Source of the DNA: Synechococcus sp. KORDI-52
Lineage (GTDB): Bacteria > Cyanobacteriota > Cyanobacteriia > PCC-6307 > Cyanobiaceae
Direction: 5' to 3'
Assembly: GCF_000737595.1 (NCBI RefSeq)
Contig: NZ_CP006271.1
Location: 1,674,001-1,738,000, forward strand
Length of the DNA stretch: 64,000 nt
Under the pieces are notes generated by a model that searched no databases, was not told where the DNA came from, and was given only the letters and a program-made list of their open reading frames with translations. Each line of letters starts with the position of its first letter. The stretch's first letter is position 1. A program made the position numbers and the translations under genes. Positions 54,081 to 61,417 of the stretch are shown in pieces.

Positions 54081-54175
54081 GAGTGAAGAGAGTCCGGTGT
54101 CTGGACATAGTTGGGACCAGATCCTGGTCACAGGTGAGCAGTCACACCAATAGTTCTCAAGGGAGGTGGGCATCA

Positions 54176-54439
54176 ATGCGCACTGCTGTGGAAAACGCTC
54201 CGGTGCGAATCGGCACCGAGAATGTGGAAAACACAGCGTGGCGGAAATCCGCCGCGATCATGCAGAAGCAGTCACTGATCAACCCGATGGACCGCACCCT
54301 CTCCGACTTGGTAGGCAGCGCCGTGGTGTTTGACCTGCAGCAACTGCTTGAGACATACCTGCCGGTGGTTGGCAACGAAGGAAGGAATGAACTGATCCAA
54401 ACCATCAGGACTGCTGCGATGGAATACCTGGATCAGTAG
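54176..54439 (+). CDS. Hypothetical small protein
   Basis: An 87-residue protein from ATG 54176, preceded by GGGAGG at good spacing. It reads MRTAVENAPVRIGTENVENT and ends in a helical region (DLQQLLETYLPVVGNEGRNE, then TIRTAAMEYLDQ). Follows the gene at 53643 and is probably in the same transcript. No family recognised. Confidence 0.6.
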   Translation: MRTAVENAPVRIGTENVENTAWRKSAAIMQKQSLINPMDRTLSDLVGSAVVFDLQQLLETYLPVVGNEGRNELIQTIRTAAMEYLDQ

Positions 54440-55282
54440 ATGATCTGAATCTCTGCGAAAAAGTACCTTGCGCGTTGGCGTAGAACTACTGGGGGTTAGA
54501 CCCCCTTGATGTTCATTAGGATACATCTTTTCTTTGCAACTGACACAGTGAGTTTCTATGCATGTAAAGATCGTGCGTGCGCACTGACCCACAAATTTCC
54601 CTGTCATACCAATGGATCCCACAAACCGTAATGTTCTCGTAAACCCACTGCAGGAGAGGAGATCTCAGCGAAATAAAATTTGCACATTGCTTATAATGCA
54701 TAAGACGCATACCGGTCACTTAGCATCACCTAGTCACATACCTCGCATACCGACATAGGGTATAAACTACTGCTATGACTATGTTTAGACAATATAAATC
54801 TAGTTATAACTTAAAGGCGGGTAAATCAAAAAAAGAGGAGAAGAGACTGTTCCAATCTCTGCTGTGTTCCCTGTGAGGCCACGCTTCGCGTGATGCCACA
54901 GGACAACACAACTTTCCTCTGAGGAGATCTTGATCACCATCACCGCAACCCTCTTGATGTTGTGTCTGCTGTGCCCGACGCCGAAGGCGTTATTGCACAG
55001 ACCACACAGGCTGTTATAACTTCTTTGGGACCAGTATTAAATACATATCACTCATCATCCTCATCTGAGGATTACTCTTGTGTGCTTTCTAAGCCTTCTG
55101 TGTGCCCCTCAGGCAAGCGAAAGGGGCGTCTTAGGTATATCTTCAACGTGATATTTCAGGGGCGTTGTAGCTGATCCTGAGAGAAGTAATAAATTCTGTG
55201 TCTCTATTGAGGGGTGGATGGTGATCTACATCACAGACCCTCGGTAACTGCACGGGTAAATTCCGTCACCGCCTGTCTTGTC
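54440..55282. other. Mostly gene-free stretch with a candidate structured RNA
   Basis: About 840 bases. No convincing protein gene, though TTG 54932 after TCTGAGGAGA opens a 29-codon, signal-like frame (MITITATLLMLCLLCPTPKA), and another frame begins near 54962. The region to 54,840 is AT-rich. A strong hairpin is described separately. Confidence 0.4.
54863..54910 (+). ncRNA. Candidate structured RNA (long nested hairpin)
   Basis: Four nested helices with small bulges: TGTGTT (54863) with AACACA (54905), CC with GG, TGTG with CACA, and CACGC/GCGTG closing a TTC loop. The whole spans 48 bases and ends in no T-run, so it may be an RNA domain or leader ahead of the TCTGAGGAGA site. Strand unknown. 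Confidence 0.4.
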
Positions 55283-55480
55283 ATGAGCTACTGGGAGCAG
55301 AACTTCAGAAAGAATCTCAAGCTCATAACCGTGGATGACATCCCATCCGCCCAGCAGCTTCAGGTATCCAAGTGGCTGCAAGTCAGGTGCCATCACCTTC
55401 TTGGCGCTTCCAATGACCTTGAGGCTGAATGCCTGATCCAAGAGTTTGACGACTTCGAAAATACTTGCAGCCAGCCATGA
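55283..55480 (+). CDS. Hypothetical small protein
   Basis: A 65-residue frame from ATG 55283: MSYWEQNFRKNLKLITVDDI, then PSAQQLQVSKWLQVRCHHLL and an acidic end (EAECLIQEFDDFENTCSQP). Three cysteines. The stop overlaps the next start as ATGA, which indicates translational coupling. No family recognised. Confidence 0.55.
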   Translation: MSYWEQNFRKNLKLITVDDIPSAQQLQVSKWLQVRCHHLLGASNDLEAECLIQEFDDFENTCSQP

Positions 55481-55644
55481 CCATAAATTTCCAATCATTG
55501 GGATGGTATTTGGTCGCAGACCTCCTAGTTATTGGTGCCTTTAGGATCTATGCGCCTGAATTCCTGAGCAAACAAAACACCATAGTTCTATTTATCTCCA
55601 GTATTCTTTTATGGATTATCTTTGATATCAAGAAGAGGCGATAA
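55477..55644 (+). CDS. 55-residue membrane microprotein coupled to the preceding gene
   Basis: ATG 55477 overlaps the upstream stop by four bases. The frame encodes MTINFQSLGWYLVADLLVIG AFRIYAPEFLSKQNT, then a second membrane segment (IVLFISSILLWIIF) and the basic end DIKKRR. Two hydrophobic segments and a positive C-terminus predict a small two-helix membrane protein with both ends in the cytoplasm. The coupled start strongly supports translation. Confidence 0.6.
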   Translation: MTINFQSLGWYLVADLLVIGAFRIYAPEFLSKQNTIVLFISSILLWIIFDIKKRR

Positions 55645-56225
55645 TCAGATGAGTAAAAGATTTAGGGTCTCATTCAAGTTTGTGTTTGATCCTAATCCTG
55701 CGACATGGATTACACGGTCTTAGACAAATCCCTCTTTTCCTCTAGCGGAGCTGGCCTAACACAAGAGAACAACCATTAGTGAACTGGTCCAGTCCTCCCG
55801 CAAAACAAAGATCCGCCAGGGAAAGGTGCTGCTGAACTGATGGCTTTAGATCTGACACCCGTCCAGGCATCCGCCTATCGCTTCACATCTTCGGCAGCAA
55901 GAGGCAATACGAGGAACGAGTGGCGCTTCTTCCTGTCCGAGTGCATTTAATTGTTATATTTCAGTCTATCTCTCTCTTGATTCTCTTAAAAACACGTTGT
56001 TGAGCATTAGTTATATCTCCGCCTGTATTGGTGCGAGCTTTCGTGCCAACAAGGGGCTTTTCTTGACAATGTCTTTCATTATTTCTATGAATAAAACTTA
56101 TTTTGTTCTTGCATTTCTTGTAGCGTAAAATGATATTCATGAACAGGTAGCAACTTTGGGATGATCTCATCAATGGTAATCGCTACTTCTTTGGCAATGT
56201 CTAACACTTTATTTATCAGCTCAGA
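55645..56225. other. Stretch with only marginal short frames
   Basis: About 580 bases. ATG 55840 opens 36 codons (MALDLTPVQASAYRFTSSAA RGNTRNEWRFFLSECI) after a GGGAAAGG sequence and could be a small gene or a remnant. ATG 55649 opens a 24-codon frame. No strong hairpins. Confidence 0.35.
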
Positions 56226-56504
56226 TTAATTAGGATATTGTGATATTGGCCGCATTTTAAAGTTTTGCACCAGATGTTTTTGCGTATTGTCATGAGCCTG
56301 TCTAGCGCCAGACACATTGAAATAGTGCCTTAATTCCGTCTCAAAATTGCCTGTAGGTCTATATCCCAAATATTCAGCCTTAATAACATTGCTTTTAGGG
56401 TATATTTTGTCCCAACTAGAAAGACCTGCTGGAGTCAAGACGCCAGTTAAGCCAATGATTGCAATTAATACCTCGTTTCCTTTTGTCTTCTTTTCGGTGC
56501 TCAT
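56226..56504 (-). CDS. Hypothetical small protein with one membrane segment
   Basis: A 92-residue protein: MSTEKKTKGNEVLIAIIGLT, then GVLTPAGLSSWDKIYPKSN and a polar domain with YLGYRPTGNFETELRHYFNV. The N-terminal hydrophobic segment (LIAIIGLTGVLTPAGL) follows a lysine-rich head, as in a single-pass protein with its polar domain outside. No family recognised. AT-rich relative to the flanking genes. Confidence 0.5.
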   Translation of the reverse strand: MSTEKKTKGNEVLIAIIGLTGVLTPAGLSSWDKIYPKSNVIKAEYLGYRPTGNFETELRHYFNVSGARQAHDNTQKHLVQNFKMRPISQYPN

Positions 56505-56813
56505 GGTGTCCAGCTCGTCTCATTTTGAAATACAACAACGCTTTGGTGAAATCCTGCGGATGGCGTCCAAACGGATGAGTGCATGGTAAAAACGGAGAAC
56601 CATCAACCTGACGGCATCAATCAATCGTGGGTGGAATGACCTTCGAGGTGTCGGCACCATCAAAGAGCCTGTTCCCGGCTCCAGTCAGCCGCAGCAGACC
56701 AGGGAGGGGGTGACTGGGTTCGTGGGCTCTCCACGCTTACTTTTCTACCCATCTGTGGCGTTTGTCGCCCTAGTCAATATTCAACACACGCGCTAAGTAG
56801 GTGTTTTATATAT

Positions 56814-57410
56814 CTATTCAGGCAGCCTTCCGAACAATCTTGCACCAGGAATATTCGGTGAAGGATCGAACCAATACTGCTCAATTAGAAGTAGAAAAGT
56901 TTCTAAATCAATCCGTCCAAGTGGTTTGCCCAACATCTCCAACATGGTGTTCAGATTGGTCTCAACCCAGTCACTAGGGTGCCCATAAGCCTCTGCGTAG
57001 GCTGCAAGATCATCGGGAACCAACCATCCATCCTGATCCAAATCAAGACATGAGAAAAAGCCTCCAGCGGCCTGTCTAATGAATGCTCGCGCTTTGTCAG
57101 GAACCGCTTGAAAGTTGTTCACTACACGTTCATGGGCTTCTACAAACTCGTCTGGTTCTACCTGGCCGTCATTATTTAGATCCCTGTTGCTGTTCTCCTT
57201 TTGATAAGTGGCGTAAAGCAGTTTGAGCAGATTGGGGAATGGTCGTTTGTTGTTTCCCCAGCGAGCATCAATTGCATCAGCTACGGGAGCCAGGTCGTCC
57301 TCGAATACAAGTTGACCATCACTATTTTTATCGTAAAAACTAAAAAGGTTTCTGTAGCGCCGTTTGAGCTCTGGGTGCATATGAGCGCAAGGGGCGAAGG
57401 ATTTTTCCAT
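56814..57410 (-). CDS. Multi-EF-hand calcium-binding protein (calerythrin-like)
   Basis: A 198-residue protein with three clear EF-hand loops: DKNSDGQLVFED, DLNNDGQVEPDE and DLDQDGWLVPDD, each with Asp at positions 1, 3 and 5 and Gly at 6. The second half of each loop carries an acidic ligand at position 12. A degenerate fourth loop (GKPLGRIDLETFLLLIEQ) completes the two-pair arrangement seen in calerythrin/sarcoplasmic calcium-binding proteins. No signal peptide. I chose ATG 57410 (MEKSFAPCAHMHPELKRRY); a later ATG at 57380 is possible. Lies alone at the end of the element and is unusual for a small cyanobacterial mobile region. Confidence 0.85.
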   Translation of the reverse strand: MEKSFAPCAHMHPELKRRYRNLFSFYDKNSDGQLVFEDDLAPVADAIDARWGNNKRPFPNLLKLLYATYQKENSNRDLNNDGQVEPDEFVEAHERVVNNFQAVPDKARAFIRQAAGGFFSCLDLDQDGWLVPDDLAAYAEAYGHPSDWVETNLNTMLEMLGKPLGRIDLETFLLLIEQYWFDPSPNIPGARLFGRLPE

Positions 57411-57578
57411 GTGTAGCCAATCTCTTCGCAAGTGGCACAATGCATGTGTGGCATTTGTTGTGGCCTGAAGAGATAACACTCAACGCTCAACGCGCTCTGA
57501 GCCATGCATGTGTGCATCTGCGAGCAGCCCTGCGACTCTCTTGACGCAGCTTGCGTCTCTGATCTAGCGGTCTCTCAG

Positions 57579-57597
57579 GCGGGCCTGGACGGCCCGC
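57579..57597. repeat. GC-rich perfect hairpin near the element boundary
   Basis: GCGGGCC-TGGAC-GGCCCGC. It could be a terminator remnant or a recombination-linked structure. Confidence 0.5.
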
Positions 57598-57622
57598 TGT
57601 CGAGTCCTTAGAGAACAGGAGT

Positions 57623-57636
57623 TGTATGCCCAGATT
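57623..57636. repeat. Right flank repeat of the small element
   Basis: TGTATGCCCAGATT, the exact reverse complement of the 14 bases at 52263-52276 on the left side. Confidence 0.5.
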
Positions 57637-57853
57637 CAGGTGGTTTGTTGCCGGAGCTTTCCAGAATCCTGGGACCAGTCGCTGAGATCCATTGCGGCGC
57701 AGGGCCTCTCGGTGCATGTTTTTGTGTTCATCGGTACGTCGCAAATCACCCTCTTAAACTGATGAGTCGGGAACTGTTCCCAAGGCAAACTGGGCTTACA
57801 ACGTGGGCTTAGAGGATCAGCCAAACCCATCGCAAACACTAGGCTCTCAGTCG

Positions 57854-58960
57854 ATGCTCTCGTTCAGCAAATATCAGGGACTTGGCAACGATTTCCTGAT
57901 CGTTGAAGGCCGGCAGGGACAACTGCCTCATGCCATCAGTGATCCCGATCCAGCCTGGGTGCAGCGCATCTGTGATCGGCGCTTCGGCGTTGGCGGCGAT
58001 GGCCTGATCCTGGCGCTGCCTCCTCAGGCGGATGGGGACCTGCGGATGCGGATTCTCAATGCCGACGGCAGTGAAGCCGAGATGTGTGGCAACGGCATTC
58101 GCTGCCTGGCCCGCTACCTCGCCGATACCGATGGTGATGCCCCCGGCAGCAGCTGGGACATCGAAACTCTGGCGGGAATAATCCGCCCGGAACTGATGGC
58201 CGATGGCCAGTTGCGGGTGGATATGGGCCCGCCCTTCCTCACCTCCGAGGGCATCCCCACAAGTCTGATGCCCGAAGACGGAGTGCCGCAGGGGGTGTTG
58301 CTCCTGGAGGGAGAGCAACTGAAGGTGGCGGCCGTTGGCATGGGTAATCCCCATGTGGTGGTGCCCGTGGACGACCTCGCCAGCATTCCCTTTGATGCCT
58401 GGGGTGCTGCCCTGGAGGTGCATCCGGCTTTCCCGGCCAAGACCAACGTTCATTTCCTCCAAGTGCACAGCCGTGAGCGGCTGGAGATCCGGGTCTGGGA
58501 ACGGGGTGCAGGCCCGACCCTGGCCTGCGGCACCGGTGCCTGCGCCACCCTGGTGGCAGCGGTGTTGCTGGGCCTCGCCGATGACTGCGCCGAGGTGGTT
58601 CTGCCCGGCGGCCCGCTGATGATTGAGTGGCGCGATCGCAACGGTTCCGTGCTGATGACGGGGCCCGCTGAAGCGGTGTTTGACGGGGTTCTGACACCCG
58701 ATTTGGTGCCGGCAGATTCGACGACGGCGTCGATCAGCGCTGCCCCTGCCTCTCCACCTGCGGCGACGGCCGCGGCCGAATTCGATTGCTCCAAGGATTG
58801 CGCTGACCAGTGTCAGCGCCCTGACCACTGCCTCCGCGATGAAGCGCAGCAGAAGGTGCAGGCCTTCCTCAGCAACACATCCCTCGACTCGATGCTCAAT
58901 CTCGCCAGTGAGTCCCTGGAGCAGCGCACCAAAGCGCGGTTTGAGCGTGGAACGCCCTGA
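57854..58960 (+). CDS. dapF: Diaminopimelate epimerase with Cys-rich C-terminal extension
   Basis: A 368-residue protein. DapF converts LL- to meso-diaminopimelate for lysine and peptidoglycan. The catalytic Cys pair is in AEMCGNGIRC (about 78) and TLACGTGACA (about 225). Residues 1-282 form the usual enzyme, which is normally about 280 residues. The rest is an extra Ala/Pro/Ser linker and then FDCSKDCADQCQRPDHCLRD with four cysteines (about 312, 316, 320, 326), ending in a helical AQQKVQAFLSNTSLDSMLNL region. ATG 57854 (MLSFSKYQGLGNDFLIVEG) was chosen. The stop overlaps the cysteine desulfurase start by 14 bases. Confidence 0.93.
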   Translation: MLSFSKYQGLGNDFLIVEGRQGQLPHAISDPDPAWVQRICDRRFGVGGDGLILALPPQADGDLRMRILNADGSEAEMCGNGIRCLARYLADTDGDAPGSSWDIETLAGIIRPELMADGQLRVDMGPPFLTSEGIPTSLMPEDGVPQGVLLLEGEQLKVAAVGMGNPHVVVPVDDLASIPFDAWGAALEVHPAFPAKTNVHFLQVHSRERLEIRVWERGAGPTLACGTGACATLVAAVLLGLADDCAEVVLPGGPLMIEWRDRNGSVLMTGPAEAVFDGVLTPDLVPADSTTASISAAPASPPAATAAAEFDCSKDCADQCQRPDHCLRDEAQQKVQAFLSNTSLDSMLNLASESLEQRTKARFERGTP

Positions 58961-60119
58961 GCTCTACCTGGATGCTGCTGCCACGACACCGCCCCTGCCG
59001 CAGGTGATCGCGGTGATGCAGCAGGTGCAGCAAACGGCCTGGGCCAACCCCAGCAGCCTCCATGGAGCAGGGTTGGCAGCAGCGGAGGCCCTCGAGCGGG
59101 CGCGCTGGCGCATCGCCGAGCGTTTCTTTGTCAGCCCTGACCAGTTGATCGTCACATCAGGAGCGACGGAATCCGTTCACCTTGCCCTGCTCGGCAGTGC
59201 CGCCGGTCTTGTCCCGGGCCGGTTGGTGATCTCTGCGGTGGAGCATCCAGCGGTGGTCGCTGCGGCGGACCGACTGGAGGCCTTGGGCTGGAGCATTGCT
59301 GAATGGCCCGTTGATGGCCAGGGCGTTGTGAGGCTGGACCAACTCGATCGGCTGTTGTCTGCTCCCACCCGGCTGGTCTCCCTGATTGCCGCCCAGGGCG
59401 AGGTGGGTGCACTGCAACCCGTAAGCAAGATCGCTGAGGCCTGCCGGGAGCGCGGCATCGTCATCCACAGCGATGCCACTCAGCTTGTGCCCCAGGGTTG
59501 CTTCGCCTTCGAGCGACTCGGGGTTGATCTGCTGACCCTCTCAGCCCACAAGTTCCGCGGCCCCAGGGGGGTGGGCCTGCTGATTCGGGCCCCGGGTGTG
59601 GAACTTTCACCACTCCAGGGCGGTGGCGGCCAGGAACACGGCCTGCGTTCCGGCACCGAACCCGTTGCGTTGGTCAGTGGCATGGCCGAAGCCCTGATGG
59701 CCCTTCCCAGCTTTGACCCCGTCAGCCAGCCCGTTCCACCGGGCAGCTCGATCCAGATCCGTCGCCAACGGGATCAACTGCTCGAACGTCTGCTGGAGCT
59801 ATCCCAGCTTCAGCTCTGCGGTCCTCCCCCGGATCAGCGTCTGCCCCATCACATCGCGCTGCTGGCTACCAGCGCTGATGGCCAGCCCCTGCCGGGACGC
59901 GATCTGGTGCGACGGCTGGCGGCGTCGGGGGTGGCCATCAGCAGTGGCAGTGCCTGCAGCAGTGGCAACAGTGCCGACAGTGCTGTGCTCATGGCCATGG
60001 GCGTTCCTGGGCCTGAACGGCAGTCGGGCCTGCGGCTGACCCTTGGCCCCTGGCTGTCGGATCAGGATCTCGATGCCGTCTCCGGCCGCTTTGAATCCGT
60101 ACTCGAGACATTTCCCTGA
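58947..60119 (+). CDS. Cysteine desulfurase (NifS/IscS-like)
   Basis: A 390-residue PLP enzyme that takes sulfur from cysteine for Fe-S clusters and other uses. Visible marks are LYLDAAATTPP, NPSSLHGAGLAAAEAL, the PLP-Lys region LSAHKFRGPRGVGLLIRAPG and the catalytic Cys loop ISSGSACSSGNSADSAVL. I chose GTG 58947 (reads MERPELYLDAAATT); TTG 58941 is also in frame. It is coupled to the dapF end, which has four clustered Cys. Codirectional with DUF1995. Confidence 0.93.
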   Translation: MERPELYLDAAATTPPLPQVIAVMQQVQQTAWANPSSLHGAGLAAAEALERARWRIAERFFVSPDQLIVTSGATESVHLALLGSAAGLVPGRLVISAVEHPAVVAAADRLEALGWSIAEWPVDGQGVVRLDQLDRLLSAPTRLVSLIAAQGEVGALQPVSKIAEACRERGIVIHSDATQLVPQGCFAFERLGVDLLTLSAHKFRGPRGVGLLIRAPGVELSPLQGGGGQEHGLRSGTEPVALVSGMAEALMALPSFDPVSQPVPPGSSIQIRRQRDQLLERLLELSQLQLCGPPPDQRLPHHIALLATSADGQPLPGRDLVRRLAASGVAISSGSACSSGNSADSAVLMAMGVPGPERQSGLRLTLGPWLSDQDLDAVSGRFESVLETFP

Positions 60120-60131
60120 CATGCTTTGGCC

Positions 60132-60848
60132 ATGACTCAATCCGACGCTCCCTGTCTCGCCCTCCCCGCGGATCTGCTCGCGGCCGAGCAAGCCTTGCTG
60201 CAAGCCGCCCTGGCGGCCGTTGGATCCGGCGACGGTCAACGCTGGGCTGCAAGCCTCCGTTTTGAGGGCCTTCGCCTGCTTCCGGTGGCGGTGCGTCTGG
60301 CGCGTGCACTGATCGCTGCCGGTCAGGATCTGTTGATGGTTTGGCCCGATGCCGGTGCTGCTGCCCTGGCCCGGCGCGATGCGGAAGACCTCAAAGAGGT
60401 GATCCTTGATTTCAATCAGCTCAAACGTGCGGTGAACGACGCCCCCGACACCCGTCTGCTGCTTGCGGTGAACCCCTCCCCTGCTGATTACGAGGAGTTC
60501 CAGGCGTTGTGTGAAAACCACGCCGGAGTGGTTTTGATGCTGAATGGGCGTCTAGAAGACGCTGCCGTCGGCATCGGCAGTGTGGCCCGGGAGCGTCGAA
60601 AGGGTTTCGTGGCCAGCTGGCAGCAGGCCTACTGGCTTCAGCCCCTGGAGGGAGGTGCGTTGATGCGCTGCTTCCCCGATGACTGGCGTCTCTATCGCCA
60701 GGATCCCGATGGTTACCGGCAACTTGAGGTGCTTGCCGAGCGGCCAGACCCGGACACCACGGCAGCTTTGCTGGCTGGTGAAGATCCCGACAGCATCAAA
60801 CAACAGCTGTCCGGTGTGGACCGCTTCCTTGATGGTCTGCGCAACTGA
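60132..60848 (+). CDS. DUF1995 family protein
   Basis: A 238-residue soluble protein of the cyanobacterial/plastid DUF1995 family: RWAASLRFEGLRLLPVAVRL, a short LLMVWPDAGAAALARRD segment, LLLAVNPSPADYEEFQALCE and late GGALMRCFPDDWRLYRQDPD. It lies 12 bases after the cysteine desulfurase and is likely cotranscribed. Function unknown. ATG 60132; a TTG two codons upstream is in frame. Confidence 0.85.
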   Translation: MTQSDAPCLALPADLLAAEQALLQAALAAVGSGDGQRWAASLRFEGLRLLPVAVRLARALIAAGQDLLMVWPDAGAAALARRDAEDLKEVILDFNQLKRAVNDAPDTRLLLAVNPSPADYEEFQALCENHAGVVLMLNGRLEDAAVGIGSVARERRKGFVASWQQAYWLQPLEGGALMRCFPDDWRLYRQDPDGYRQLEVLAERPDPDTTAALLAGEDPDSIKQQLSGVDRFLDGLRN

Positions 60849-60910
60849 GTCGCAGATGGCTTGATCCACGTTCAGACACTCTTTAAGGTTCGTGCTCAGG
60901 CTCCTCACCG

Positions 60911-61417
60911 ATGCTGCTCAACAGGCTGCGATCCCTTTCTGTCATCGATGCAGTGGCTGGTGTTGTCGCCCTCGCTGCCCTGGGTGGGGTGATCTGGTCA
61001 CCCAAGCTCTCGAATGCGGTCGCGAAAGCCACGGGAGCCGTCAAGCCCGTGCAGGTCAGCGTTGATGTTCGACATCTTTACAGCGCTGATCCCGAGGAAC
61101 TGTTCAATGCGGCCAGAGAGGAAGCGGCGCTCAATATCGTGATTCGCAACCAACCGGCCGGCCGGTTGACTCTCATTTCTGTCGATGACCTCACCAATCC
61201 TCTGATGGCCGTACAGCCCGATGGTTCGGTGGTGACAGCCGATGTCCCAAGCACCCACCTTCCCCGCCATGCCCGATTTGTGATGGAGGCGAATGCGGAA
61301 ATCAAATCCTCTGGTGTTGTGATCGGCGGCACCAAGCTAAAGGTGGGCGTACCCGTGGAGTTGGAAGGTCGTCTCTATCGCCTCAATGGGGTCGTGAGTG
61401 GAGTGACCCCCCTGTGA
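60911..61417 (+). CDS. DUF4330 family protein
   Basis: A 168-residue protein anchored by one N-terminal helix (VAGVVALAALGGVIWSP) and with a mostly beta domain (VKPVQVSVDVRHLYSADPEE, IVIRNQPAGRLTLISVDDLT, GVVIGGTKLKVGVPVELEGR). It matches the cyanobacterial DUF4330 family, which is of unknown function. The stop overlaps the dacB start by four bases (GTGA). Confidence 0.82.
   Translation: MLLNRLRSLSVIDAVAGVVALAALGGVIWSPKLSNAVAKATGAVKPVQVSVDVRHLYSADPEELFNAAREEAALNIVIRNQPAGRLTLISVDDLTNPLMAVQPDGSVVTADVPSTHLPRHARFVMEANAEIKSSGVVIGGTKLKVGVPVELEGRLYRLNGVVSGVTPL

Larger units (their letters stand above)
57480..57853. other. Boundary between the small element and dapF
   Basis: About 370 bases with no gene. 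It contains a perfect seven-bp hairpin (GCGGGCC, loop TGGAC, GGCCCGC, 57579-57597), the right copy of the 14-base inverted repeat (57623-57636) and must contain the dapF promoter. Confidence 0.45.

Noticed and set aside
54516-54719. 67-codon minus-strand frame in the element
   Set aside because: AT-rich, random-like composition with no start signal.
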